Shown one piece after another: positions 10,254 through 17,927 of a stretch of 36,177 nt of DNA. The notes beneath the pieces are model-generated. The model was given only the letters and a program-made list of their open reading frames with translations, was not told the origin of the DNA and ran no database searches. The stretch spans positions 1 through 36,177 of the forward strand of contig CAMTMC010000028.1 of NCBI GenBank assembly GCA_947073515.1. Reading direction: 5' to 3'. Made by a program: the position numbers and the translations under genes. The stretch is from an uncultured bacterium (GTDB lineage Bacteria > Bacillota > Clostridia > Oscillospirales > Oscillospiraceae). The first letter of the stretch is position 1. Each line of letters opens with the position of its first letter.

Positions 10254-10280
10254 CTAGCACTCAATGTCCATGAGTGCTAA
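10254..10280 (-). promoter_or_regulatory. CIRCE operator
   Basis: Arms TAGCACTC (10255-10262) and GAGTGCTA (10272-10279) with a 9-base spacer. It matches TTAGCACTC-N9-GAGTGCTAA except for the first base. It overlaps the expected transcription start of hrcA, as expected for autorepression. No other copy was noticed in the window. Confidence 0.97.
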
Positions 10281-10284
10281 AGAT

Positions 10285-10313
10285 AATGTACCACTCCCCC
10301 CCGGAATTGTCAA
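10285..10313 (-). promoter_or_regulatory. sigma-A promoter of the hrcA operon
   Basis: On the minus strand, TTGACA (10313-10308), a 17-bp spacer and TACATT (10290-10285). The start site falls within CIRCE. The spacer is unusually G-rich. Confidence 0.85.
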
Positions 10314-10344
10314 TAGCTACTTTATGAATTTATTGAAAACAAAC

Positions 10345-10380
10345 CAGCCCCGGCTATTCTTCGCAGAACAGCCGGGGTTG
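10345..10380 (-). terminator. terminator-like hairpin shielding the hrcA promoter
   Basis: A 15-base stem with one G-U pair and one mismatch (arms 10345-10359 and 10366-10380) and a 6-base loop. On the minus strand it is followed by GGTTTGTTTT, so it would stop leftward transcription before the hrcA promoter. Confidence 0.55.
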
Positions 10381-10408
10381 TGCTAATCCTAAGCTGTCCG
10401 TATTACAC

Positions 10409-10466
10409 TATAATACAATATAATACAATTTAAACATTGACAATCTGAAGTTCCATTGTCTATCAT
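10409..10466 (+). promoter_or_regulatory. promoter and putative operator of the RHH gene
   Basis: A tandem 10-bp repeat, TATAATACAA twice (10409-10428), is followed by TTGACA (10437-10442), an 18-bp spacer and TATCAT (10461-10466). The -35 is embedded in an inverted repeat, ATTGACAAT (10436-10444) and ATTGTCTAT (10455-10463), that matches at 8 of 9 positions. Such repeats are typical binding sites of ribbon-helix-helix autorepressors; binding here is inferred. Confidence 0.45.
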
Positions 10467-10486
10467 TTTAGGTGAGGTGATCCTAG

Positions 10487-10639
10487 ATGGACAGTAAGAA
10501 AAGAGCGTATAGCACATTCCTGGAGCATGAAACAGCGGAGAAAATCAAGTCCTACGCTGAAGAGGATTTTAGATCATTCTCTAGTATGGTCAAATGGATT
10601 TTAAAACGGTACATTGAGGAGCGGGAACAAGAAAAATAA
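10487..10639 (+). CDS. 50-residue ribbon-helix-helix (Arc/CopG-like) protein
   Basis: Starts MDSKKRAYSTFLEHE at 10487 after GAGGTGATCC and stops at TAA 10637-10639. The pattern is that of the ribbon-helix-helix fold: a short basic strand (KRAYSTFL), then helix A (HETAEKIKSYAEE), a turn containing FRSFSSMV, and helix B (KWILKRYIEEREQEK). Such proteins dimerise and bind DNA with the paired strands; many are antitoxins or autorepressors. No toxin gene follows: a bidirectional terminator begins at the stop codon, so it is a lone regulator here. The gene is AT-richer than the surrounding heat-shock operon. Confidence 0.7.
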   Translation: MDSKKRAYSTFLEHETAEKIKSYAEEDFRSFSSMVKWILKRYIEEREQEK

Positions 10640-10669
10640 CCGTCTGCCTCAAGGCAGACGGTTATTTTT
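10638..10669. terminator. bidirectional terminator
   Basis: Arms AACCGTCTGCCT and AGGCAGACGGTT nearly abut (2-base centre), with a T-run after in the plus direction (ATTTTTTT) and an A-run before it. It ends both the RHH gene and the convergent MATE gene, whose stop codon lies at its edge. Confidence 0.85.
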
Positions 10670-12046
10670 TTAAGCTCTTGTCAGGTCCCGCACCCACTTG
10701 CCGGACCGCAGGCGCAGCACACCCAGGCACATCTTGACGGTGCTCTCCACCAGGAAGGCCTGGTATACCCAGAACACCGGCGTCCTCAGGATAATGCCGC
10801 AGAAAAAGGCGTAGGGGATGGCAACAATCCACAGAGGAGTGGTGTCGATGAGGGTGGCGGCCTTCACATCCCCACCCCCCCGGAGCACACCCACGATATT
10901 CACGCTATTGAAGCTGCGCATGGGCATGATGACGGCCATGGAGCCGATCATCATTGTGGCCACCGAGGCGGCGCCGGCGGACAGCTTGAACAGGGGGAAG
11001 ATATACCGGGGGGCCAGCACCAGGGCGAAGGCCCACAGGATGCCGGACAGCGCCAGCCCGCAGGCCACCGCCAGGGTATCCATGGCCAGGCCCATGCTCT
11101 TGACCATCTCCGGCCGGCCGGCGCCGATCTCCCGGCCGATGACAATAGCGGCGGTGGCCGCCAGGCCGAAGACGAACACGGTGACCAGCTTCTCCACGTT
11201 GCCGGCCACGGTGTAGGCGGCCAGGATCTCGGTGCTGCCCTCCATATGGCCCATAATGGTGGGGAAGACGGAGGTGCCCAGGCCCCAGAAGGTCTCGTTG
11301 CACACCACCAGCCCGCCGTACCGCAGGAACCGGACAAACATCTTCCGGCCCGGCTGGAGGAACAGGTCCACCCGCACCTGGAAGAACCGGTTGAAGATCA
11401 TGTGGCCCACCACGATGACCACCTCCAGCGACCGGGCCACCAGGGTGGCCAGCGCGGCCCCCCGGACCCCCAGGGCGGGGGCCCCCAGGTTGCCGAAGAT
11501 GAACACCCAGTTGAGGAAGGTGTTGGCCGTCATGGAGGTGGCCAGGATGTACATGCCCAGCTTGGGCCGCTCCATGCTCCGGTAGGCAGCCACATACATC
11601 ATGGTGAAGGCGTTGCACACGTTGGACAGCGCCGCCAGCCCGCCGTACTGGGCGGCCAGGGTGACCACATCCCGCTGGTTCCCGAACAGGCTGAGGAACT
11701 CCATGGGGAACAGCAGCAGGATGGCGGCGAACAGGGAGGTGACAGACAGCACCACCCACAAAGCCACGCCGATCACCCGATTGATGGACTCCCGGTCCCC
11801 CTTCCCCCAGTACTGGCTGATGAGGACGGAGGCCCCGCTCTGGACGCCGAAGATGAACAGCTGGATGACAAACATGGGGATGTTGGCCAGGGTCACCGCC
11901 GCCATAGGCACCTCGCCCAGCATGCCCACCATAAAGGTGTCCGCCATGCTCAGGCAGCTGGTGATCAGGTTTTGTAGGACAATGGGGGTGGCCAGAACCA
12001 CCACCTGGCGGTAAAAGCCAGGCTTCTGCTTCATGTGGGCAAACAC
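10670..12046 (-). CDS. MATE family efflux transporter
   Basis: A 458-residue MATE (multidrug and toxic compound extrusion) cation-coupled exporter with about 12 hydrophobic segments. The start region (KQKPGFYRQVVVLATPIVL, then SMADTFMVGMLGE) is the conserved MATE N-terminus with the D in TM1-2, and the same type of motif recurs in the second half. The GTG start at 12046 follows AAAGGAG about 8 bases away; an ATG four codons in is possible. It lies 47 bases downstream of the cysteine desulfurase gene on the same strand, so they are probably co-transcribed. Substrate unknown. Confidence 0.92.
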   Translation of the reverse strand: MFAHMKQKPGFYRQVVVLATPIVLQNLITSCLSMADTFMVGMLGEVPMAAVTLANIPMFVIQLFIFGVQSGASVLISQYWGKGDRESINRVIGVALWVVLSVTSLFAAILLLFPMEFLSLFGNQRDVVTLAAQYGGLAALSNVCNAFTMMYVAAYRSMERPKLGMYILATSMTANTFLNWVFIFGNLGAPALGVRGAALATLVARSLEVVIVVGHMIFNRFFQVRVDLFLQPGRKMFVRFLRYGGLVVCNETFWGLGTSVFPTIMGHMEGSTEILAAYTVAGNVEKLVTVFVFGLAATAAIVIGREIGAGRPEMVKSMGLAMDTLAVACGLALSGILWAFALVLAPRYIFPLFKLSAGAASVATMMIGSMAVIMPMRSFNSVNIVGVLRGGGDVKAATLIDTTPLWIVAIPYAFFCGIILRTPVFWVYQAFLVESTVKMCLGVLRLRSGKWVRDLTRA

Positions 12047-12093
12047 AAAAAAACTCCTTTACAATCTGGATCAAAAAGCCAGGGGCCGGCGGC

Positions 12094-13233
12094 TCAGGAC
12101 AAGCTGGTAAACAGCGCCCCGGCGGCCTCCTTCAGGCCGAGGATCAGGGCGTCCGCATCCTCCCGGGTGGTGTCGTAGGAGAGGCTGACCCGCAGCGCGC
12201 CGTCCCGCTCCCCCTTGGGCAGGTTCAGGGCGGCGAACACGTGGCTGGGCTTCCCCTTGTGGCAGGCGGAGCCGGAGGACAGGCAGATCCCCCGGTCTCC
12301 CAGCAGGCGGACCACCACCTCGCTCTTGTAGCCGGGCAGGGTGACGGGCAGGATGTGGGGCGCGCCGTCCTCCACCAGCACCTTGGCCCGGGGGACCTCC
12401 TCCCCCAGGCGGCGGATCAGGTAGTCCTTTAATTGGGCCATACGGGCCAGGTCGGCCTCCATGGAGGCCCGCCCCAGCTTCGCCGCGGCGGCGAAGGCGG
12501 CGATCTGGCCGGTGGCCTCAGTACCGGAGCGCAGGCCGCCCTCCTGGCCGCCTCCCCGGAGGAGGGGCGGGAATTTCAGGCCCTTTCGGATGTACAAAGC
12601 GCCCACCCCCTTGGGGGCGTGGATTTTGTGGCCGCTGACGGACAGCAGGTCCACCCCCAGCTCCCTCGGGGTGAAGGGCACCTTCAAAAAGCCCTGGATG
12701 GCGTCGCAGTGGATCAGGGCGGGACAGCCGGCGGCCCTCACGGACTGAACCGCTTCCCGGACCGGGAGGATGGAGCCCACCTCGTTGTTTACCAGCATCA
12801 TAGACACCAGGACGGTGTCCGGCCGGAGGGCGTCCGCCACCTGCCGGGGGGAGATCCGCCCCTGGCTGTCCGGCTGGAGGCGGGTCACCTCGTACCCCTG
12901 GGCCTCCAGGGCCTTGCAGGGCTCCAGCACGGCGGCGTGCTCAATGGCGGTGGTGAGGATGTGCTTCCCCTTCCGGCGGTTGGCCTCCAACGACCCGTAG
13001 ACGGCCCAGTTGTCGCTCTCGGTGCCGCAAGAGGTGAAATATAACTCCTCCGGCTGGCAGCCCAGGGCGGCGGACACGTCAGCCCGCCAACCCCTCACCC
13101 GGGCGGCGGCCTCCCTGCCGAAGGAATATACCGAGGACGGGTTGCCCCAGCCGGCCGTCATGGCCTCCAGCGCCGCCCGCGCGGCCTCCGGCCGTACCTG
13201 TGTGGTGGCGGCGTTGTCAAAGTAGTGGAACAT
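12094..13233 (-). CDS. cysteine desulfurase (NifS/IscS family)
   Basis: A 379-residue PLP-dependent class V aminotransferase-fold enzyme that removes sulfur from L-cysteine as a persulfide for Fe-S clusters, thiolation or other cofactors. Visible features are FDNAATT at the N-terminus, TESDNWA, IEHAAV (His99), CDAIQ (Asp177 contacting PLP), SGHKIHAPKG with the PLP lysine at 203, and SSGSACHKGK with the sulfur-accepting Cys324 on a NifS-type loop. The ATG at 13233 follows an AAGGAGGGACGGAGG region. No iscU or thiI lies next to it, so its acceptor is unknown. Confidence 0.93.
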   Translation of the reverse strand: MFHYFDNAATTQVRPEAARAALEAMTAGWGNPSSVYSFGREAAARVRGWRADVSAALGCQPEELYFTSCGTESDNWAVYGSLEANRRKGKHILTTAIEHAAVLEPCKALEAQGYEVTRLQPDSQGRISPRQVADALRPDTVLVSMMLVNNEVGSILPVREAVQSVRAAGCPALIHCDAIQGFLKVPFTPRELGVDLLSVSGHKIHAPKGVGALYIRKGLKFPPLLRGGGQEGGLRSGTEATGQIAAFAAAAKLGRASMEADLARMAQLKDYLIRRLGEEVPRAKVLVEDGAPHILPVTLPGYKSEVVVRLLGDRGICLSSGSACHKGKPSHVFAALNLPKGERDGALRVSLSYDTTREDADALILGLKEAAGALFTSLS

Positions 13234-13272
13234 CCTCCGTCCCTCCTTGTCCCGGAAAATTCAGCAACGGTT

Positions 13273-13301
13273 ATTTTATGCCCTGGCCGATGGAAAGTCA
13301 A
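13273..13301 (-). promoter_or_regulatory. sigma-A promoter of the cysteine desulfurase
   Basis: On the minus strand, TTGACT (13301-13296), a 17-bp spacer and TAAAAT (13278-13273), giving a leader of about 35 bases. Confidence 0.7.
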
Positions 13302-13456
13302 GGCATATCGCTGTTGATTTACTATCGTGTTCACTGATTTGCTGGAAGCAAAACAGTGGCGCTGGATACGCAAGCGAAGGAATGATCGCTCGCTTATCCT
13401 AGACCACTCTCCTCCAAATAAAGTATCTGATCAGCCAGTGTGAATACAATGTACGC

Positions 13457-13504
13457 TGAAAAGATTTATTCCCGGGTTTCCCCCACCTTCGGCGGGGGAA
13501 ACCC
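13457..13504. repeat. dispersed palindromic repeat, copy 1
   Basis: The 16-base flank TGAAAAGATTTATTCC (13457-13472) is followed by a hairpin with arms GGGTTTCCCCC (13474-13484) and GGGGGAAACCC (13494-13504) around ACCTTCGGC. The same flank in the same orientation, with a longer hairpin of related sequence, occurs at 26101-26153. REP-like element, or the end of an IS200/IS605-type element. Confidence 0.7.
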
Positions 13505-13568
13505 TAATAAAGACTCCGTGATCTGGATACTCCCAATTTTTTGCATCTGTCCGGTCCACTGTTCCCCG

Positions 13569-13597
13569 TTGACAGTGCGTCAGGCGGTTCGTATAAT
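13569..13597 (+). promoter_or_regulatory. perfect-consensus sigma-A promoter
   Basis: TTGACA (13569-13574), 17 bp, TATAAT (13592-13597). Transcription from about 13604 would give a 5' leader of about 225 bases ahead of the sigma-54 activator gene, containing the inverted-repeat element at 13631-13796. Confidence 0.8.
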
Positions 13598-13630
13598 CAA
13601 GGAAGTACTGGTTAAATCGACGTGCGCGGA

Positions 13631-13796
13631 TTTAAGGAACCACTGATTCAATCCCCGCAGGCATCTTCACGCCATTAATTCTCCCTGGATTACGTCAGAA
13701 AATCTTGAAGTCTGACAGATTTCCGGCATTTTTCTCCCTTCCCAGATAAAATTTCTGGCACAAATCTGCGCACGTTGATTTAAGTGGTTCCTTAAA
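13631..13796. repeat. inverted-repeat element in the activator leader
   Basis: Perfect 14-bp terminal arms TTTAAGGAACCACT (13631-13644) and AGTGGTTCCTTAAA (13783-13796) enclose about 138 bases with smaller internal complementary stretches. No coding potential is visible. It could be a MITE-like insertion or a structured leader. Its interior shares GCATCTT-ACG and TTTCTCCC-type segments with the element at 2424-2515. Confidence 0.5.
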
Positions 13797-13830
13797 GTCA
13801 GCCTTGAAAGAACGGGATGGAAACAGCGTT

Positions 13831-15798
13831 ATGGAGCAGAAAACAATTGTTGTCGTGACAGACCGCCTTCGGATTGCGAAAAAAATTGAGGAGGACCTCC
13901 ATCAGGTTTTGACAGACCATGTGCGCACGGTAGCTTTGACGCTGGACGAGGCGGACCAGATGCTGGAACTCAAGGGGGACTTGTTTCTATTCCCCCTGGG
14001 CAACCGTATCGAACGGGTGAAGAGCAAAATCCGGAATCCGGACGATATTCTGGTGGTCACCAGAACATTTAAGGAAAAGGAACTGGTCAAGATTTTGGAG
14101 ATCCCCCAGAACACCAAGGTCTTGATTGTAAACGACAACTACGAGAACACCTTACAGACAGTATCTCTGTTGTATGACCTGAAGATCGAAAATATTAAAA
14201 TGGTCCCCTACAAGGAAGACGAGTATGATATGACCATCAATCTGGCTATCACGCCGGGGGAACCTGGGAAAGTACCCTCCCACATCGCCAAAATTATTGA
14301 CATCGGGGATCGCTGCCTGGATCTGTCCACCTTTCTAAAAATCATATACCGCCTGGGCATTGTGGACAATGACGTCTCTACCAGGCTGCTGAATTACAGC
14401 GCCCAGCTCATCAATACCAACGAAGGAATTACCCGCAGCTATAAAGAGACAGTAATCCGCAACATTCAGCTGGAGCGGATGCTGGATATGACGGATCAGG
14501 GCGTAGTCATGACTTTGAAGGACGGGAAAATTATTCTGTGCAACAACAAATTTAAACAGTTGGTGTCATGCCCTGTGGCTGAAGGGGAAACCTGTCTTCA
14601 GGACATCTTTGATGACAGTATTTTGGAGACCATCAAACGACAGGAGAAGAAGGGGTTGTTGGTTAAAATCAATGGCCGGGATATTCTGCTGACTCAGAAT
14701 AAAATCGTGTACCAGCGGGATATTTATCAGAACATCTACTTCTTCAAGGACATGACCTACATCAAGTCTTTGGAGGAGACCGTCTCTGGCCGGATGAATA
14801 CCCAGGGGTTTGTGGCGAAATATACCGTAGACGACATCGTCTATCAGTCCACCGCCATGGAGAAGTGCCTGCGGCTGGCTAAAATCTACGCCAACACGGA
14901 AAAGACGATTCTCATCACCGGACAGAGCGGAACCGGCAAAGAGCTGCTGGCCCAGTCAGTTCACAACCTCAGCGAGCGGCGTCTCCAGCCTTTTGTCGCG
15001 ATTAACTGCGCAGCGGTGCCCGCCAATCTGCTGGAAAGCGAGCTGTTCGGCTATGAGCAGGGGGCCTTTACCGGCGCCTCCCGGGGCGGTAAATCTGGCC
15101 TATTTGAGTATGCCAACAACGGGACCATCTTTTTAGACGAGATCGGCGACATGCCCTATGAACTGCAGTCCCGGCTGCTCCGGGTCATCCAAGAACGGCA
15201 GATCATGCGGGTAGGCGGCGGCCAGATTAAAAACGTCAATGTCCGCATCATATGCGCCACAAACCACGACCTTTTGGCCGAGGTGGGGCAGGGCCGTTTC
15301 CGGGAGGACCTCTATTATCGAATCAGCGTCCTGCCCATCCGCATCCCGCCGCTGCATCAGCGCAAAGATGATATTCTGCCCATTTTCCGCAGCTATCTGC
15401 CCGACGGAGGCTATGCTCTCACCCCCCAGGAAGAAGCCGTCCTTCTGGCCTACGACTGGCCCGGAAACGTCCGGGAACTGCACAACGCCGCCGAGTACTA
15501 TATGCTGATGCGTGGCACAGAAGAGAGTCTCCCCCAGTACATCCTGGAAAAAACCGGCCCACCGCAGAACGATGAGGAGATCCAGATCTTGCTCCATGAG
15601 ATTCACCGGGCCTGGGAAACCGACGGTGGAATTGGCCGGGAGGCACTGCACACCCGCCTCTGCCAGGCGCACGGCCGGGAGATCAGCGTTTACCGACTGC
15701 GGTTACTGCTGAATCAGCTGCAAAATCAGGGCCGCGTTGAGATACGGCGGGGTCGCCGGGGGATTATTCCCGGCAGGGCTTTTCGGGAGGAAAAATAA
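13831..15798 (+). CDS. sigma-54-dependent transcriptional activator with PrpR-like sensor region
   Basis: A 655-residue bacterial enhancer-binding protein. The first 200 residues form a two-lobed sensor resembling the PrpR N-terminal receptor domain (inferred from layout), followed by a PAS-like segment at about 215-320. The AAA+ domain has Walker A GQSGTGKE (about 364-371), the sigma-54 contact loop GAFTGA (411-416) and Walker B GTIFLDEIGD. The C-terminus is not the usual Fis-type helix-turn-helix: it reads more like a winged helix (ISVYRLRLLLNQLQNQGRVEI). ATG 13831 was chosen although its ribosome site is weak (GGGATGGA, somewhat far); the frame opens at a TTG 27 bases upstream. A terminator, then a -24/-12 promoter and the peptide operon follow, so it probably activates that operon. 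Confidence 0.9.
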   Translation: MEQKTIVVVTDRLRIAKKIEEDLHQVLTDHVRTVALTLDEADQMLELKGDLFLFPLGNRIERVKSKIRNPDDILVVTRTFKEKELVKILEIPQNTKVLIVNDNYENTLQTVSLLYDLKIENIKMVPYKEDEYDMTINLAITPGEPGKVPSHIAKIIDIGDRCLDLSTFLKIIYRLGIVDNDVSTRLLNYSAQLINTNEGITRSYKETVIRNIQLERMLDMTDQGVVMTLKDGKIILCNNKFKQLVSCPVAEGETCLQDIFDDSILETIKRQEKKGLLVKINGRDILLTQNKIVYQRDIYQNIYFFKDMTYIKSLEETVSGRMNTQGFVAKYTVDDIVYQSTAMEKCLRLAKIYANTEKTILITGQSGTGKELLAQSVHNLSERRLQPFVAINCAAVPANLLESELFGYEQGAFTGASRGGKSGLFEYANNGTIFLDEIGDMPYELQSRLLRVIQERQIMRVGGGQIKNVNVRIICATNHDLLAEVGQGRFREDLYYRISVLPIRIPPLHQRKDDILPIFRSYLPDGGYALTPQEEAVLLAYDWPGNVRELHNAAEYYMLMRGTEESLPQYILEKTGPPQNDEEIQILLHEIHRAWETDGGIGREALHTRLCQAHGREISVYRLRLLLNQLQNQGRVEIRRGRRGIIPGRAFREEK

Positions 15799-15841
15799 TG
15801 GCCGAATAATTGGATGAATATATTAAATTGGTCGAATGAGA
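15799..15841 (+). promoter_or_regulatory. possible activator-binding direct repeats
   Basis: TGGCCGAAT (15799-15807) recurs as TTGGTCGAAT about 30 bases further on, roughly three helical turns, 110-150 bases upstream of the -24/-12 promoter. This is a typical distance for enhancer sites, but only one base-imperfect repeat pair is seen, so this is a weak inference. Confidence 0.25.
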
Positions 15842-15878
15842 TGGGTCTCAGCTTGGGACCCATCTTACATTTTTCTCA
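15839..15878 (+). terminator. Rho-independent terminator of the activator gene
   Basis: Arms AGATGGGTC (15839-15847) and GACCCATCT (15857-15865) with a 9-base loop, followed by TACATTTTTCTC. Confidence 0.75.
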
Positions 15879-15950
15879 ATTTTGGACTTATTTCCCCCAG
15901 TTCCCTCCTGTTTAGAGAACAAAAACCTCGCTATCCTCCGGCGTAAAACT

Positions 15951-15966
15951 TGGCATCACTTTTGCT
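15951..15966 (+). promoter_or_regulatory. sigma-54 (-24/-12) promoter of the peptide operon
   Basis: TGGCATCACTTTTGCT: the invariant GG and GC are 12 bases apart as required, and TTGC is exact. It lies 37 bases before the first gene, downstream of a sigma-54 activator. Confidence 0.85.
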
Positions 15967-16002
15967 TACTAAATAAATGAAAACACAGAAAGGAGGGATC
16001 CT

Positions 16003-16746
16003 ATGTACCAGCCGATTATCGGCATATTGAGTGACACCATGCGGCACCACTCCCCCATATTCGGCGACATACCAAAACATTATGTCAACGAAAAATACGT
16101 CACCGCCGTGGAAAAAAACGGAGGAATATCTGTAATCCTGCCAATGTATGGGGATAATGAGAAATTGCGGGCTGCGGCGTCCTTGTGTGACGGCCTGCTG
16201 CTGCCTGGAGGTGAGGATGTGGATCCGGCCCTATATGGAGAGGGCCCCCACCGGTGCCTGGGAGAGATTCATCCCGGTTATGACCGCTTCGCCATGGCGG
16301 CGCTGCAGCTGGCAGAGGAATTCCAGCTGCCCTGCTTGGGAATCTGCAAAGGGATGCAGATTATGTCCGTATACTCCGGCGGCTGCCTGTATCAGGACAT
16401 GTACTCCCAGATCAAGGGAGATGTGCTGCTCCACTGTCAACAGGGACGTCGGGATTACCCGGTACATCAGGTCAAACTCAATCCAGACAGCCGGCTGCGT
16501 CAGATTCTCGGTCAGGAGGTGGTGGAGGTCAATAGCATGCACCACCAAAGCATCCGAACCCCGGGGAATCGGTTAAAGGTGACCGCCTGGGCCGATGACG
16601 GGATCGTGGAGGCCCTGGAGGATTCGGAGGGGCTGTGGATCGGTGTCCAGTGGCATCCGGAGGAGCTGGTGGAGACTTCCGGGATTATGAACCGGCTGTT
16701 CGCAGACCTCACCGCCCGGGCATCTGAGAGGAGGAGCAAGAAATGA
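16003..16746 (+). CDS. gamma-glutamyl-gamma-aminobutyrate hydrolase family protein (peptidase C26)
   Basis: A 247-residue class I glutamine-amidotransferase-like hydrolase of the C26/PuuD family, which cleaves gamma-glutamyl amide bonds. The nucleophile elbow is LGICKGMQ (Cys115; most relatives have GICRGMQ), and the His/Glu pair is in QWHPEE (His218, Glu220). LLPGGEDVDP is the oxyanion-side loop of the family. The ATG at 16003 follows AAAGGAGGGATC. It is the first gene after the -24/-12 promoter and overlaps the next gene by 4 bases. With a peptide importer and peptidases downstream, it probably hydrolyses imported gamma-glutamyl compounds; the exact substrate is unknown. Confidence 0.88.
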   Translation: MYQPIIGILSDTMRHHSPIFGDIPKHYVNEKYVTAVEKNGGISVILPMYGDNEKLRAAASLCDGLLLPGGEDVDPALYGEGPHRCLGEIHPGYDRFAMAALQLAEEFQLPCLGICKGMQIMSVYSGGCLYQDMYSQIKGDVLLHCQQGRRDYPVHQVKLNPDSRLRQILGQEVVEVNSMHHQSIRTPGNRLKVTAWADDGIVEALEDSEGLWIGVQWHPEELVETSGIMNRLFADLTARASERRSKK

Positions 16747-17912
16747 TGACCGCATTAGTAGGAGGCACTGTACAGACTATCACCCACGGTATCCTGGAGG
16801 AGGGCACCGTGTTGGCGGAAAACGGTAAAATCCTTGCTGTAGGCAAAAATTTGGACATCCCCTCCGAAGCCCAGGTGATCCACACTCACGGCTGTTGGGT
16901 GATGCCCGGCCTGATCGACTGCCACACCCATCTCTGCCTGATGAGCGAGCCCAAAACCATGCCCTCCCTTCAGTCGGAGACCAACGAAAAGAGCGGCCCT
17001 ATCACTCCTTATCTCCGAGCCTCCGATGCGCTGAACCCCTTTGACTACGCGGTGAACAAGGTTCGAGAGGCCGGTTTTACCACTGTCTACACCGGCCCCG
17101 GCTCCTGCAATCTCATCGGAGGAATGGGGATCAGCTGCAAGCTGCGGGGAAACACCGCCGACGAGATGATGATTCCCGGAAGCGAACAGATGAAATTTGC
17201 CCTGGGAGAGAATCCCAAACGCATCTACGGCATGGAGGGCAAGTCCCCTGTGACGCGGATGGGATCCGCTGGCTTAATCCGTAAGGCGCTGTTTGAGGCC
17301 AAGCGGTACTCCGATGCCCTGTTTCACAGCGAACAGGGCACAGGCGTGCCGCCCCCCTTCGACTACAGCCTACACCATCTGGTGCCGGTGGTCCGGGGGG
17401 AGATGAAGGTACGCATCCACTGCCACCGGGCGGACGATATCGCCACCGCCCTGCGGTTAGTGGACGAATTCCATCTGAAATATTCCATTGAACATGCTAC
17501 GGACGGTATCCGGATCAAGGAGGTTCTCGGCGTTCGAAAGGCCACCTGTGTGGTGGGCCCCCTCCTGCTGGAACCCAACAAGGAGGAGACCAGAACCATC
17601 TGCCTGGAGACCGCCGGCGTGCTGGACAAGGCCGGATGCAAGATCTGCCTGATGGCGGATACCGCCTCCCGCACGGCGTGGCTGCCAGTGGAAATCGGCC
17701 TGTTGCTGCGCCGGGGGCTGTCGGAAGAGACTGCCTTCCGGGCTGTAACCATCAACGCCGCGGAAAATTTGGAGCTGGATCACCGGCTCGGTTCACTGGA
17801 GGCGGGCAAAGACGCGGATATCGCCGTCTTTGACGGGCATCCCTTCTCCAACCTGTCCCTGTGCCGTTTGACCATGATTGAGGGTACCATCTACCACAAT
17901 ACGCTTTCGTAA
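16743..17912 (+). CDS. amidohydrolase family protein (imidazolonepropionase/dipeptidase-like)
   Basis: A 389-residue metal-dependent amidohydrolase with the TIM-barrel plus beta-sandwich pattern. Metal and catalytic residues can be seen as DCHTH (His61, His63), RIHCHRADD (His226, His228), SIEHATDG (His251) and MADTAS (Asp306). The C-terminal NLELDHRLGSLEAGKDADIAVFDG closes the sandwich. Relatives include imidazolonepropionase-like hydrolases and prolidase-type dipeptidases. The start overlaps the stop of the C26 gene (ATGATGA), implying translational coupling. In this operon a cyclic-amide or dipeptide substrate is likely, by inference. Confidence 0.85.
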   Translation: MMTALVGGTVQTITHGILEEGTVLAENGKILAVGKNLDIPSEAQVIHTHGCWVMPGLIDCHTHLCLMSEPKTMPSLQSETNEKSGPITPYLRASDALNPFDYAVNKVREAGFTTVYTGPGSCNLIGGMGISCKLRGNTADEMMIPGSEQMKFALGENPKRIYGMEGKSPVTRMGSAGLIRKALFEAKRYSDALFHSEQGTGVPPPFDYSLHHLVPVVRGEMKVRIHCHRADDIATALRLVDEFHLKYSIEHATDGIRIKEVLGVRKATCVVGPLLLEPNKEETRTICLETAGVLDKAGCKICLMADTASRTAWLPVEIGLLLRRGLSEETAFRAVTINAAENLELDHRLGSLEAGKDADIAVFDGHPFSNLSLCRLTMIEGTIYHNTLS

Positions 17913-17927
17913 AGAGGAGGAAAAAAC

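Noticed and set aside
10487-10639. RHH gene as the antitoxin of a toxin-antitoxin pair
   Set aside because: No partner gene follows or precedes: a terminator starts at its stop codon and the upstream gene is the divergent hrcA.
13457-13796. CRISPR array
   Set aside because: Only unlike palindromes, with no regular repeat-spacer spacing and no cas genes in the window.
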